A stretch of 64,000 nucleotides of DNA from Paramarasmius palmivorus (Eukaryota > Basidiomycota > Agaricomycetes > Agaricales > Marasmiaceae), in contig JAYKXP010000017.1 in the NCBI GenBank assembly GCA_037176845.1, positions 248,001-312,000 of the forward strand, in the 5' to 3' direction. Positions within the stretch are counted from its first letter, which is position 1, and every line of letters begins with the position of its first letter. Below the pieces are notes generated by a model. That model was given only the letters and a program-made list of their open reading frames with translations. It made no database searches and was not told where the DNA came from. Shown here piece after piece: positions 11,709 through 22,885 of this stretch. The translations under genes and the position numbers were made by a program.

Positions 11709-14300
11709 ATGTCCAATCTAGCTCTCATGCTACCTTTCTTTCTGCGCGTCTCTGCTGCTCTCGCGAGCACCACCAGCGACATCAGCTCAACCTTCAGTAC
11801 CACGACAACCACTATGACAATGTCAATTTTCGCGCCGACAGCTACAGCTAGTGGTTCTTTTCCACCAGTTGGTTCCATTGAACGAAAGTATTCGCGTGAA
11901 GATTTGGATTGGCTATGGGATGTGGTTAGTCTCTCTCCCATTTCGAAAAAGGTATTACTACAATAATTTTCCGACAGGTTGGGCCCGTTAGTCCACCTCC
12001 ATTCACAACCACTCGCGTCCCTGAAATTCCTATTGCGCTTCCGTCACCACCTCCACCTCTATATCCATCTTGGTTCTCACCGGAGCCTAAGGATATGCTG
12101 CCTGATCTTAAGTTTCCGGAAGGCTTCATCTTTGGCGTTGATACAGCCGCTTATCAGGTCGAGGGTGCAGCCAGAGAGGAAGGAAAGGGACCTTCGATGT
12201 GGGACTGGGCAACACGTCAACCAGGATTCGTGGTGGATAACACAACAGGTATACTTGATCATGCTTATGTTTCTTGGGTTATTGAATATATCGCATCGAT
12301 AGGTGACGTCGCGGATTTGCAGTACTATCTCTACAAGGAAGATACAGCTAGAATCGCCGCAATTGGAATGAATGCTCACTCTTTCTCGTACGCACTTTAC
12401 TCGATATTGTCAACATATGTCTCACGATTTTCCAGTATCTCTTGGGCAAGGATATTCCCGTTCGGTACTGCCGATTCACCCATTAATCAGGCAGGGCTTG
12501 ATCATTATTCTGACCGTAGGGAACTCTTTACACGGTATGCGATGGTCAACTAAAGCATTATCTTATTCAGTTATCGACTATTCGTTGGAACTCGGCATTG
12601 AGCCGGTTGTTACGCTGTTTCACTGGGATATGCCATTGGCATTACAAGCTTACTATGGCGGCTTCACATCGGGTGAAATAGTCAATGACTTCGTGAAGTT
12701 AGTGTTTTTCTATACCTACCCATTGCAATATCTTATCATGAAGTGTAGCTACGCGAAAACAGTGTTCAAGGCATTCAATGGAAGAGTCAAAACATGGTAT
12801 AGTAACGAGTGGCACCTGCGCGTATATGCACAACTGAGACTGAGGTTACATTTAGGTACACCTTCAACGAACCAAACGTATACTGCTGGCAAGTTGCCAT
12901 GTACCCTTTCAGTGAGTAATCATACAGAGCCAGTAATAAGTGTGTGCTTGATACACTCCTTCCATAGATGCAACACTCCCTGTTGGAGTCGATATACTGC
13001 AGGCATATTGTCGATGCGCCTATAATCTACGTGAGCAATACATTGTCGCAAGGTCTTCGTATTACCCATTTCATTGCTAGTCAAGGCACATGCTGGCGCA
13101 GTCCAAGCTTTCAGAGCAATGAATATTACGGGCGAAATAGCATTCAAGAGTGATGACTTTGTGTAAGCGTACCTTTCTATGTGCTTTTTGCTCCTCTAGA
13201 TTATTGCTACTGATACAGTGGAATACCATGGCGAGCCAACTCAACTGATGATATTGAAGCAGTCGAGCGGCACACTGCTTTTCAGATCGGCATCTTTGCT
13301 GACCCAGTGTTCAAAGGAGACTGGCCGAAAATGCTAACGGACACGCTCCCGGAATCTTATCTTCCTCGCTTTACGGAAGAAGAAAAAAATGATATTCTGG
13401 GTATATGGCACTCTCAGCTTTGAATTCAAATCTTGGCTAACTCTATTAGGAAGGTTCGGCGGACTTCTTTGCCATCGACGCTTATCGCTCCCAGTATATT
13501 GCGGCACCTGAGGGAGGCATTGCAGCATGTGTAGGCGATTTCAGGAATCCTGCCTGGCCATTGTGCAATGTTCCAAAGGACTTTGACTCTGAAGCCGGTT
13601 GGGCAGTAGGAATTTCGGCAGATCCGAGGACTCCGTGGTTACTCGCAACGCCTCTTCAACTACGTCCGTACCTTAAGCAACTGCACGAGAGGTGGCCTAC
13701 TAAGAAAATGGTGCCTGTTTATCCCTTTTCTAACCTGTGTTGCTCGATGTTAACGCAACCGTAGTATATTGCCGAATTCGGCTTCGCAGAGCCGTTTGAG
13801 GGTCTAAGGGAACCACAGGAGTTAAATAGAATTACAGAGGACGTAGCGAGAACCAGTAACGCTTTTCCGATTCTTTCCTCTTCAGAAGACTAACTGGGAG
13901 CAGATTATTTCATGACCTATCTTGGAGAAATACTTCTTGCTATTCATGAAGACAAGTTGCCAATTGCTGGGATATTTGCTTGGGGTAGATTCCACAATTG
14001 CCATTGTTCTCTTTCTGAAACTCACGAGCTCGAATATCCAGCAATGCTTGACAACCTAGAATGGAGTAGCGGATTGAGCACGAGGTATGTCGATCTATCT
14101 CATCGCAACTGGCCCAATGCTGATTTTCGCATGACACATGCTTAGATTTGGCATTCAGTATGTCAACTACACGAGCTTGGAACGGCATTACAAGAGGTCT
14201 GCATTCGCCTTGGGTGAGTTTTCTTCCTTCATCAAGTGTATCTATCTGACTATACGCGATAACCGTAGCTGAGTTCGTTAGCGCGCATTCACAATCGTGA
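11709..14300 (+). CDS. Secreted GH1 family beta-glucosidase
   Basis: This is a retaining glycoside hydrolase, probably cleaving beta-glucosides outside the cell. A signal-like N-terminus (MSNLALMLPFFLRVSAALAS) is followed by a Thr/Ser/Pro-rich arm of about 110 residues. The GH1 barrel then begins at FPEGFIFGVDTAAYQVEGA. Further landmarks are GPSMWDWATRQPG, SFSISWARIFPFG, LGIEPVVTLFHWDMP, and the acid/base motif TFNEPNVYCWQVA (intron just before TFN). The nucleophile motif reads YIAEFGFAEPFEG, so the catalytic Glu is kept although the textbook TENG is altered. The end reads AW, AMLDNLEWSSGLSTRFG and YVNYTSLERHYKRSAFAL. Many introns are present. The long arm suggests a cell-wall-associated or O-mannosylated form. 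Confidence 0.88.
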
Positions 14301-14640
14301 TCCACAATGTAGATGCTTTACAGAATACATTGATGCCGAAACCATTCGCCTTTAGAAGCTCGAATGCAAAGTCCATGTCGTGAAACTATATCCCGTCCTC
14401 ACCAACTCCCAGCTTTTGTACACGCGGGAAGCCTCATCGTCTTTCAATCTCAGCTCCTGCATAGATAACCTCGGGAATTTCACCCGTTCCAACTTGAGCC
14501 GCTGAGTCTCGAGAGTAAGGCTTTCCCCCATGCATACCACAGTTGTATAGCATCACCGTACCGTGTACCTGGACGGTCGTAGGCGGGTCTATTACAGGCT
14601 GCTGAGTACAGGCTGAGTAACGCGTAGATCAGGATTAGGG
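14240..14640 (-). pseudogene. Coding-like relic of an unidentified gene
   Basis: Reading leftwards on the minus strand, one frame gives strings that look like conserved protein (TVMLYNCGMHGGKPYSRDS, GTGEIPEVIYAGAEIE, RVQKLGVGEDGI, FHDMDFAFELLKANGFGINV). The frame is closed by two in-frame stops, one after GAEIERR and one after GEDGI, plus a stop upstream of the first string. I found no GT-AG intron that removes the stops and keeps frame. It overlaps the last codons of the GH1 gene. The family is not recognised. It could also be a fast-evolving gene with unusual splicing. Confidence 0.35.
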
Positions 14641-14831
14641 AGACACCAGGGCATCGGGAAGTTTATACCCATGTGGGCGGTTTAGTAAGCTCCTCATGTC
14701 ATCGTATTCGGGTTCTGTCAGCGCCATGATGATTGTTAACCCAGAATTTTCACATTCCTTCGAGAATCGATGCATCTTCCATAAAAAGGGCAGAATGACG
14801 TGCCAAACGCTCCCAGTCTCCCCATCCAACA

Positions 14832-16080
14832 ATGTCCCAGCAGAAAGCGCTTTTCCTAGAGAAGAAACAGGGTAACTTCGTAGTAGGCACACTCGAAGTC
14901 CCGAAACCTCAGCCCAGCGAGCTCGTTGTGAAGATCCAAGCAGCTGCGCTCAACCCAGTTGACTGGAAGATACAGGCAACCGGTTACTTTGTTCAGAAAT
15001 ACCCAGCAATCCTTGGCACCGATATCGCGGGCGAAGTGGAGGAAGTAGGAGAAGGAGTCAAGGGGTTCGCAAAGGGTGACAGAGTGTGAGCACAGTCTTT
15101 TCCATTCTGCTTCAAGATCAGGCCTAATCGTTCTTTCAAGTTTCTTTCAAGGCTTCTTCTCCAATGAATTCGCTGGTTTCCAACAGTTCACCAGAGTCCC
15201 GGCCGAGATCGTCGCAAAGGTATAGCTTGAACAAATCGAATCCCTTGTGTTGATTTATCCTCATGGATTGGTCAGATACCATCCAAATACTCGTATTCCC
15301 AAGCTGCTAGTATTCCTCTCGGATTTGCTACCGCTGCAATTGGTCTCTTTTCCGAGAACCCCAAAGGTCTGGGTTTGAACCCTACATTCGATGAGAGTGT
15401 TCAATACAAAGGCCAAACTGCCGTTGTCATTGGTGGAAGCTCATCAGTTGGTCAATATGGTGCGTAGTAACAACCACTATTCGGGCTGCATCAATTTATG
15501 AATATCTCATAGCCCTTCAAATCTTGAAATGGTCAGGATTTTCCACAATTATCACCTACGCCTCTGGTCATCACACCGATCTTCTCAAGTCGCTCGGCGC
15601 CACCCATGTCGTTGACCGTAAGAAAGTCTCGGTAGCTGATTTACCGGCAGCAATCAAGGAGATAGCCAATGGACCTGTACCGATCGTCTACGATGCAATC
15701 AGTGATCCTGATACACAAGCAGCAGGCTATGCTGTACTTACAGACGATGGGAAGCTTCTCCTCACTCTCCCGTCGAGCCTCAAGGACACGGCGGAGAGCA
15801 AGAAGATTGTCACCGTCTACGGCAATGTACATCCCGAACCTAACCGGGCCTTCGGAAAAATCATCTACAGTCATTTCACTCGCTGGCTTGAAGAGGGAAC
15901 CTTTGTCGTAAGTTTTGCTCGATTGTAACAAGATCACAATTCTCTAATGTATCACTATAGCCTAACAAGGTTGAAGAGCTTCCAAATGGACTGGCTGGTA
16001 TACCCGATGGATTGGAGAGGATGAAGAAGGGCCAAGTCAGTGGGGTGAAGCTTATCGCCAAGCCACAAGAGACAGCTTGA
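14832..16080 (+). CDS. MDR reductase 1 (trans-enoyl-reductase-like, zinc-free)
   Basis: This is an NADPH-dependent medium-chain reductase with an N-terminal GroES-like fold and a Rossmann domain, about 350 residues. Visible motifs are ALNPVDWKIQ, PAILGTDIAGEVEEVGEGV, FAKGDRV at the first intron, GFQQFTRVPAEIVAK, a cofactor loop VVIGGSSSVGQY in place of the usual GxGxxG, GFSTIITYASGHHTDLLKSL, GATHVVDRK and VEELPNGLAG near the end. The catalytic and structural zinc cysteines of alcohol dehydrogenases are absent, as in quinone-oxidoreductase and ToxD/LovC-type enoyl reductases. It is the first of three forward copies, all with introns at matching places. A TATA-like ATAAAAAG lies near 14779. No polyketide synthase is in the window, so the substrate is open. 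Confidence 0.9.
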
Positions 16081-16735
16081 AAGTTTAACGTTTAAGACCT
16101 ATGTAGCAAGCAGTAAAATGTACTAAATAAATTATCAAGTAGCTATCTAGTATGTACAGGCATTACTCTGCATTACTGTAAGGGTTCCTACGCGGGGTTC
16201 TTCCCAATTAGGCACTTGCCTAGCTTTCTTCCAAACCACCAGGTTCTGGCAGGTTCTGGCTCAGGCGACATTCACTGTTATTCAGTTTCTTGTCTTATCT
16301 GTTACTTCAACTCCTACGGCTTTGCCACGAAGGAGAGTATGCACGAAAACGGGCAATGGATTGGGATGCTTGGAAGGTCAAAGCTCAGGTCAATCTCTTC
16401 GATATCAACATACTCACACAGTAACTTGACATTCTAGAGTCGAGCTTCAGCCTAGGATTTCCCCGTGTCCACTTTACCGATCTCAATAGAATTCCAGAGA
16501 ATTCCCATTCTTACGAGGGCCTGTCCTAGCCTGTCCTGCATTCAAGGACGGAAGCCAGCCGAACTAATCGGAAAGCTACCGAGCTATTCACTGAGCACGC
16601 AACCTAAGTTACTTTGCTTAGGAATGTCTTCACTAATAGACATGATACAAATGACGCTGCAAATTACCGCATAACCGCCAGCACTTTATAACGAAGCCAA
16701 AGCGACATACTCTGGACAGCATTAGGCTTTCTACA
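16081..16735. other. Spacer with the promoter of MDR 2
   Basis: There is no gene here. It holds a short direct duplication (AGGTTCTGGC twice near 16242-16261), a CCG/CGG-type element near 16667-16678 and a TTTATAA box near 16685. Confidence 0.45.
16667..16678 (+). promoter_or_regulatory. CCG-type element upstream of MDR 2
   Basis: CCGCATAACCGC lies 58-69 bases before the MDR 2 ATG. It differs by two bases from the CCGCATAAACGG found at the same distance before MDR 4 and MDR 6. It looks like a half-degenerate Zn2Cys6 site; this is inference. Confidence 0.4.
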
Positions 16736-17975
16736 ATGGCCGAACAAAAGGCTCTATTCCTCGACAAGAAGCAAGGTTCTTTCGTACTTGGTACTCGCGA
16801 AATTGAGAATCCACAACCAGGCGAACTGCTCGTCAAGATCAAGGCTGTTGCTCTCAACCCGGTAGAATGGAAGGTTCAGACGTACGGGATGTTGGTGGAG
16901 AACTATCCCGCTATTTTAGGTACTGATATCGCGGGCGAAGTAGAAGCAGTTGGGGAAGGCGTGGAAGGGTTTGCAAAGGGAGATCGAGTGTGAGTGCAAC
17001 GTCCCACACGCTTCAGAGTGTTCACACTAATATGTTCTCAGGTGCTTTCAAGGTTTTCGGGATCCCGCCCATGCTGGATACCAGCAATATACTAGAGTGC
17101 CTGCTGAGATGGTTTCGAAGGTAGCTAAACTCTCTTCAGCGCTCCATTTCATTTCAACTGATTCCACCCGGCTCAGATTCCATCCAAATATACATATTCG
17201 CAAGCTGCCAGTGTTCCTGCTTGCTTTGCAACTGCCGCTATCGGCCTCTTTTCCGCACAAGGCATTGGGTTGAATCCCGTGTTCGAGAGTCATGTGCAGT
17301 ACAAGGGTCAAGCCGCCGTTGTGATAGGAGGAAGCTCCTCGGTCGGCCAATATGGTCTGCAGCACCTGCGGTTTCTTCTTCACTATCATTGACCATTCTA
17401 TAGCCATCCAGGTACTCAGGTTTGCGGGCTTTTCTACGATCATCACATATGCTTCTGGCCATCACACCGAGTTTCTCAAGTCGCTCGGTGCTACCCATGT
17501 CATTGACCGCAAACAAGTCACATTGACTGACCTAACAGCTGCAGTCAAGAAGATTACCAACGGACTTGTTCCAATCGCGTACGATGCTATCAGTGATTCT
17601 GACACACAAACTGCAGCGTACGATTTGCTGACAGACGACGGCAAGATGGTCGTAACGCTTCCGTCGGTTCTGAAAGAAGATGCCGGGAGCAAGAAGGTCG
17701 TTGGTTTCATTCGCGCGAGCGTTTATCTCGACCCCAATCGTGCATTTGGTAGGACAATTCATCGGAGCCTTACCACTTGGCTTGAAGATGGGGTCTTTGT
17801 AGTGAGTTCCACTACTCGTATTTTTGATGGTCCAGTCGCTGATGTTGTTCCCAAGCCCAATAGAGTTGAGGAACTCCCTAATGGATTGGCGAGTATTGTT
17901 GGTGGGCTGGAGAGATTGAAGAACAATCAGGTCAGCGGGGTGAAGCTCGTCGTGAATCCTCAGGAAACGCCTTGA
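16736..17975 (+). CDS. MDR reductase 2 (paralogue)
   Basis: This second forward copy has the same exon layout and motifs as MDR 1: ALNPVEWKVQ, PAILGTDIAGEVEAVGEGV, GYQQYTRVPAEMVSK, VVIGGSSSVGQY, GATHVIDRKQV, and an end reading NRVEELPNGLAS, NNQVSGVKLVVNPQETP. The NPQETP tail is shared with the reverse-strand trio rather than with MDR 1 and 3, whose tails end ETA. That makes it the closest link between the two arrays. The spliced product is about 350 residues and appears intact. The last intron lies between the EDGVFV and PNRVEEL blocks. Like its siblings it has no zinc ligands, and its substrate is unknown. Confidence 0.9.
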
Positions 17976-19247
17976 ATGTCGGCATTGCTTTTACCACGCA
18001 AAATCAACTTGAAGATTGTAATACTACTCATTATGTACCTCCGAGATACTTCAACACCAAACTAAAGGTCACTATGTTTGCTGCGTATTACCGATGGTGA
18101 GAGCGCCTGAGTCGCCACCTGCAGGCGGTGAGAATTATGCCCGATATCTCCGGATTTGGCAATCAACGGGGCTTGCTCTCCATCGCGATTCTCGCCCGGC
18201 TCGAATTTTTCTTCTTCCAATCGTTTGGCCGTCTACACATGCAACCCCCATGCAACCCCCATGCGAATTATATCCTCTTTCTACCTATGTCCTGCCGATT
18301 TAACCAAGACCTCAGCATCATCTTGACCCGAATCCACGCTCGCTCGCAACCTTCTTCAAGTATGAACACAAACAGGCATGCTTCGCGTCAGAATCTTTAG
18401 GTTCACACAATTACAATGCTTCTTGACGGGTCGATCTGTGAGGTGGTCAGGGAGGATAAAAAGGGCTCGGGAGACGTACGTCTACACAGCTATTTGCCCG
18501 TCACCGTGGAGAACTAATGGATTTTTAGGTCGCTTCAGGGCACCCTCGTTTGAGTGATCCTGCCCGAACTTCAGCCAACCGACTTTGGTCTAAAGTGCTT
18601 GAAACCTTTGCTCAAGAAATATACATGGAAAGTGCTAATGTCTGTCGTGATTCAAGCTCAAAGATACGACCTAGATGTAGCCCTTATGGTTGCTTTTGTT
18701 CCATAGCACGGGTCACAATTTCATGGACATCGCCAGTTTAATTCGGTCTTAGCAAAATGATCCATAGGAGGCTAGCAGTGAAGCATCGTACGGAAGGCCT
18801 ACAAGGAACTAGGTTTTCTAGTTCATGTGCTAAGTTGGTTGCGAATGTGGGTCTTTTCTTCCTCATACTGAAGTCGCGCAGGACCCTTGTAGACCCATCT
18901 CCCTTGTTCTTTATTTTCCTTCACAAGCGTCTAGGTCATACAAGGGCGCACCATGTTGAAGTTGTTCTAAATAACCACCATTCCATAGGAATGGAGGATG
19001 TTTAGCGAGTATTCAAAGCTCGAGGGGTAATGACAACGGCTGAAAGTATCATGTTTTTACAGTCTCTGTTCGCAATTTAGGCCGGCAGATGACTGGATCA
19101 GCGGGATGGAACTTGACACAGGAGACTGAAGAGAGTAAGTAGGACATGTACGTACGTTACCGTAGCCGAACATTCTGCAGCCTGAGCGCTGAGCGCGAGC
19201 CTCTGCGGCAACAGCCACGCCCCCGTCACAGTCAGCAGGCGAGTGAC
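17976..19247. other. Long intergenic stretch without a supported gene
   Basis: Only short, mutually overlapping frames occur. A tandem duplication of ATGCAACCCCC sits near 18238-18262. No coding remnant of the neighbouring reductases could be recognised. Confidence 0.4.
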
Positions 19248-20237
19248 ATGTCACATTTCACCCCTTTTAAACCTGCACCTTTGTCCCGACAAATGCCCAA
19301 ATCTCCTTCCAAATCCCAACAAAGAACCTCTTCGCTTACGCCCTATCCACCATCTTCCCCGACAAAGCCTAGCAAATTGACCATGTCTTCCGAGACTTAC
19401 CGTTTCGACTTCGGCAAGTATGCTGGGTCGACGCTCTTGGAAGTCCCACCGTCCTATATCACATGGTGCCAGAAAGAGGGCGTCGACGAGCATCGACCTC
19501 TCCTTAGGAAAGCTATTGCCGCGTACATGAGAACGCCACCGTCGTCCTCATCTTCATCTCAACCTCCGGCGAAACAGCCAAGAGCGAACCCTGCACAAGC
19601 TCTTGCACAACGCGAACAATCCGTTCGAGATTCCATGCCAGGGTGGCTCTTCGACGAATGCTGGAGTGCTCTGGAGGCTACTTCTGCGGAGGCCCCAGGA
19701 GGATTGAGCGAGAGGCGCAAGCAGAGCAAGAAGTTTCTTGATGTGATGGAACAACCCACAACGATCGAGTTTTTCCGCGCATATCCATCTCGCCCTTTAG
19801 CAGAACTTCCGAAAACTTCGAGTTCCGCCAAGAAGCTCCGACAAGTCCTCGCTCGTTCACCTGTGGTTCGTGGTGTTGGATTGGATATGATGGAGCTCTC
19901 GGGTGACGAGCAGAGCTGTGTCGAAGTCGAGCGGCACAAGTTAAACGGCCAGATTATTGGTTGGGCATGGAGCAAGGAGTACATCAAGGAAGTCAAAAAG
20001 TGCTTGACGAGTGTGAAGAGGGAACATGGTGAGGATGGTTGGGTATGCGGTGTTTGGGAAGTTCGAGACGCAGTAAGTGACCATTGTTTCTTGCTCCTTT
20101 TATATATTCATACGCATCACTTGCAGTATGCCTCGTGCATTGGGGGAATCACCTGTGAGAAGAAGGGCATAAACAAATCGGAATGCTTCACTTTTCATGA
20201 CCAGAGCCTATACTGGCTCAAGTCACTGTCAAAGTGA
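19248..20237 (+). CDS. Protein with DUF3820-like 'FGKYAG' module
   Basis: Near residue 46 it carries MSSETYRFDFGKYAGSTLLE, followed by VPPSYITWCQKEGVDEHRPL. This matches the short DUF3820-type module, known mainly from bacterial and phage proteins, where a small beta fold precedes a conserved tryptophan. The rest (about 250 residues) is unknown. It contains a Ser/Pro linker, an acidic-aromatic block MPGWLFDECWSALEA and a C-terminal part with several cysteines. A 54-nt intron (20073-20126) keeps frame, so both spliced and retained forms would translate to TGA at 20235. The start could also be ATG 19146 (34 residues longer) or the internal ATG before SSETYRF. It sits between MDR 2 and MDR 3 and is not related to them. 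Confidence 0.65.
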   Translation: MSHFTPFKPAPLSRQMPKSPSKSQQRTSSLTPYPPSSPTKPSKLTMSSETYRFDFGKYAGSTLLEVPPSYITWCQKEGVDEHRPLLRKAIAAYMRTPPSSSSSSQPPAKQPRANPAQALAQREQSVRDSMPGWLFDECWSALEATSAEAPGGLSERRKQSKKFLDVMEQPTTIEFFRAYPSRPLAELPKTSSSAKKLRQVLARSPVVRGVGLDMMELSGDEQSCVEVERHKLNGQIIGWAWSKEYIKEVKKCLTSVKREHGEDGWVCGVWEVRDAVSDHCFLLLLYIHTHHLQYASCIGGITCEKKGINKSECFTFHDQSLYWLKSLSK

Positions 20238-20850
20238 ATAGATTTATCCAGATGTTCCATCTCTATGATATGCTATACTATCTGTACACTATCTACCTTT
20301 TTCTAGGCCAAGTACTACTGTCACGTTGCCGTATACTTGGTATCAATTTGACATCATGCATGCTCACTCCTTGCCATTCCCAATTAGGCAAGTACGACAT
20401 GTTGTTTCTGACCATCACCCCCTTGAAATACTTTCTGCTCTTTGGTATCCGTACCTATCCATGTCCACTGTATCGACCCACTAGCTCAAACTTTCCTTTG
20501 TTCTGGTTCCATCAAGTCACCAAATTTGTCGCGTGATTGGAAACCAAACCTTTTCGGTGCTGATTTCAGGTGAGCACAACTTCACTGGCATCATCAATCA
20601 AGTCTTCAGTCTGATGAACTGGGATCAACTGATGTCCTTTCTATAGATACCAAAATGTCTATCGAATGTATACCTCGCGATTTCAAGGCAAGATAACGGG
20701 AATACGGGTCCCATTTTTATCCTCACTGCATGCAGCAACCATCAATAAGTATGTAAACCCGTGCCCTGATCTCTTTTGATTTCTCAATAACCCATAGAGA
20801 AATGGATCACGACTTCAGAGCACCTAAACCTCTTTCCCTGCGCCCCCATC
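20238..20850. other. Spacer before MDR 3
   Basis: Only short frames occur. I did not find the CCG-N6-CGG element present before MDR 2, 4 and 6. Confidence 0.4.
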
Positions 20851-22150
20851 ATGACCCAGCAAAAAGCTCTCCTACTCGAGAAGAAACAAGGCCCGTGGGT
20901 GGTTGGTACACGCGAAATCGAGACACCTCTGCCAGGCGAACTTCTCGTCAAGGTCCAAGCTGCCGCACTCAACCCAATCGATTGGAAAATTCAAGCGTAT
21001 GGGCTTTACATCGAGGATTTCCCGGCCGTTCTTGGTACGGATATTGCGGGTGATGTGGAAGTAGTTGGAGAAGGCGTCGAGGGATTCAAGAAAGGGGATC
21101 GCGTGTGAGTGTTACCTTGGCTGGATATATGTTCAAATTATCGAGACAGCCCATCACGCAGGTTCTTCCAGGGGTTTTTCACGAATACGTACGCTGCATT
21201 TCAGCAGTATACGAGGTAAGGTTATTCGAGGATGAATTTCGTTCGGTGCTTATTATGCTGCGTGAAGGGTTCCAAGTGAAATAGCAGCCAAGGTGAGTTC
21301 CAGAGTAGAAAACTACTCCATAAGCACTAATCATTTGATTTGCTCAGATCCCTTCGAAGTATTCATACGCTCGAGCCGCGAGCCTTCCTCTAGGTTTTGC
21401 TACGGCCACTATTGGTCTATTCGCAGAGTTTCCAAGGGGCTTGGGACTGAACCCGACCTTCGATGCAAGTGTCCAGTTCAAGGATTCGGCTGCTCTCGTT
21501 ATTGGAGGAAGCTCCTCGGTCGGCCAATATGGTAGCTTCTACCTTTCATTCTCATTCAGGCCGCTGACAAAGCCGCCTTCCAGTCCTTCAGATCCTCAAG
21601 TTCTCCGGCTTTTCTACAATCATTGCCTACGCTTCGGGCCATCACACCGATATGCTTTTGTCCCTCGGCGCGACGGATGTCATTGACCGAAAGAAAGTCG
21701 CGACTTCCGAGCTTCAAGATGCGGTCAAGAACGTCACCACCACGCCTATCTCTGTCGTATTTGACGCCATAAGTCTGCCCGATACCCAAGAGGCAGGCTA
21801 TGCGCTTCTTGCGGAGGATGGCAAGATGGTATTGACGCTCCCGCCAAACGTCGAGAACAAGGTAGAGAGCAAGAAGTTGACGAACGTGTTTGGGAGTGTG
21901 CATCCCGAACCAAATCGACCTCTAGGGAGAATAATTTACAAGAACTTTACGAATTGGCTTGAAAAAGGCATATTTGTGGTAGGTGTGGCGAAACTAACGA
22001 GATGGCACATGTTGATCATTTGCACTGTAGCCCAATCCAGTTGAGGAACTCCCAAATGGTCTGGCCGGTATAGCTGATGGAATGGAAAGGATGAAGAACA
22101 ATCAGGTCAGCGGCGTAAAGTTGGTTGGGAAACCTCAGGAGACTGCTTGA
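20851..22150 (+). CDS. MDR reductase 3 (paralogue)
   Basis: This is the third forward copy of the zinc-free medium-chain reductase. Landmarks are ALNPIDWKIQAYG, PAVLGTDIAGDVEVVGEGV, FKKGDRV, AFQQYTRVPSEIAAK, GFATATIGLFAE, ALVIGGSSSVGQY, GFSTIIAYASGHHTDMLLSL, GATDVIDRKKV, and the end VEELPNGLAGIADGMERMKN, ending KPQETA. It has one extra intron compared with MDR 1, between AFQQYT and RVPSEI. Frame and motifs are intact. It shares the ETA tail and the HHTD block with MDR 1. Confidence 0.9.
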
Positions 22151-22358
22151 AATCAGGTCGCATATAGGTGGTTAAATGTCTTGTACATTAGTAAACAGCT
22201 GTTGGGGTCACCATCCTGAGGACTTATGCCGACTGAGTTTCCCAGCTTGGCATTGTCATTCGATGCTGCGCGGTATGCTTCTCTCTATACGAAAATCAAC
22301 AGTATTCATTTTACTGAGATGACAGGGTGATCCTCGGTAGATGCCAAGCTAGACCTCT

Positions 22359-22885
22359 TTAAAGTATAGTTCCAACGGTCCTGAGCCAGAAGCTACCGCT
22401 GGTAGAATATACAAAGTCCACCCAGCTGCAACAGGATTTGTCAGGCGATCATAGAAAGGCACACTGGGAGATAGTACTTACGTGGAGTTCACAGCACGGA
22501 AGACATATTCGATATCGCTATCCGAACTCATGTTAGAACGCTCGAATGCGAGAGCAGCCACAAGCTACGCACGTAGGCAAATCACTATTGAAAGTGATGG
22601 TGGCTCTGCCATCGGCAGTCTGGAATGTGCCAAAGTTCTGCTTCAGACTGAATGGAAGGTTGGCCCGATCCAGCAAGAAGAGCGTGAATTCCGTGGCATC
22701 GTTCGGGCTGCTGGCCCAAGCAATCTCTGTTTGAGCACCGGCGACGGGGTTGCTTGGGCCAGAGATGCTGATCAATGCCGATGCGTAAGACGCGAGGGCG
22801 AGGGGAACGAAGCTGGGGAATAACGCGTCAGCTTTGCACAGCGGAGGCGTCGGGGCCGGTGGTGTTACCTCTTCAATGCGACCAT
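22359..22885 (-). CDS. Small secreted KNH/Kre9-like N-terminal domain protein
   Basis: Four exons give about 130 residues. The start MVALKSFVPLALASYASA is a signal peptide rebuilt across the first intron. The body reads ISISGPSNPVAGAQTEIAW, then DATEFTLFLLDRANLP and GRATITFNSDLPT. This is the single Ig-like sandwich of the Ser/Thr-rich GPI-anchored (KNH-like) family found in many basidiomycete secretomes. A short tail ends VGTIL without a clear GPI-attachment signal, so the protein is probably released or wall-associated. It converges with MDR 3 across 208 bases. Confidence 0.7.

Noticed and set aside
14635..14892. 85-codon minus frame across the MDR 1 start
   Set aside because: It is antisense to the MDR 1 first exon and promoter, with no protein-like features.
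18238..18262. Short tandem duplication ATGCAACCCCC
   Set aside because: It is only two units, without flanking structure; it looks like simple slippage.
16200..20400. 14-base match TTCCCAATTAGGCA upstream of MDR 2 and MDR 3
   Set aside because: Matches of this length are expected by chance in a 64-kb window, and the distances to the two genes differ.
14832..22150. Interpretation of MDR 1-3 region as a polyketide cluster
   Set aside because: No synthase, P450, methyltransferase or transporter accompanies the reductases, so only the family resemblance to enoyl reductases is supported.
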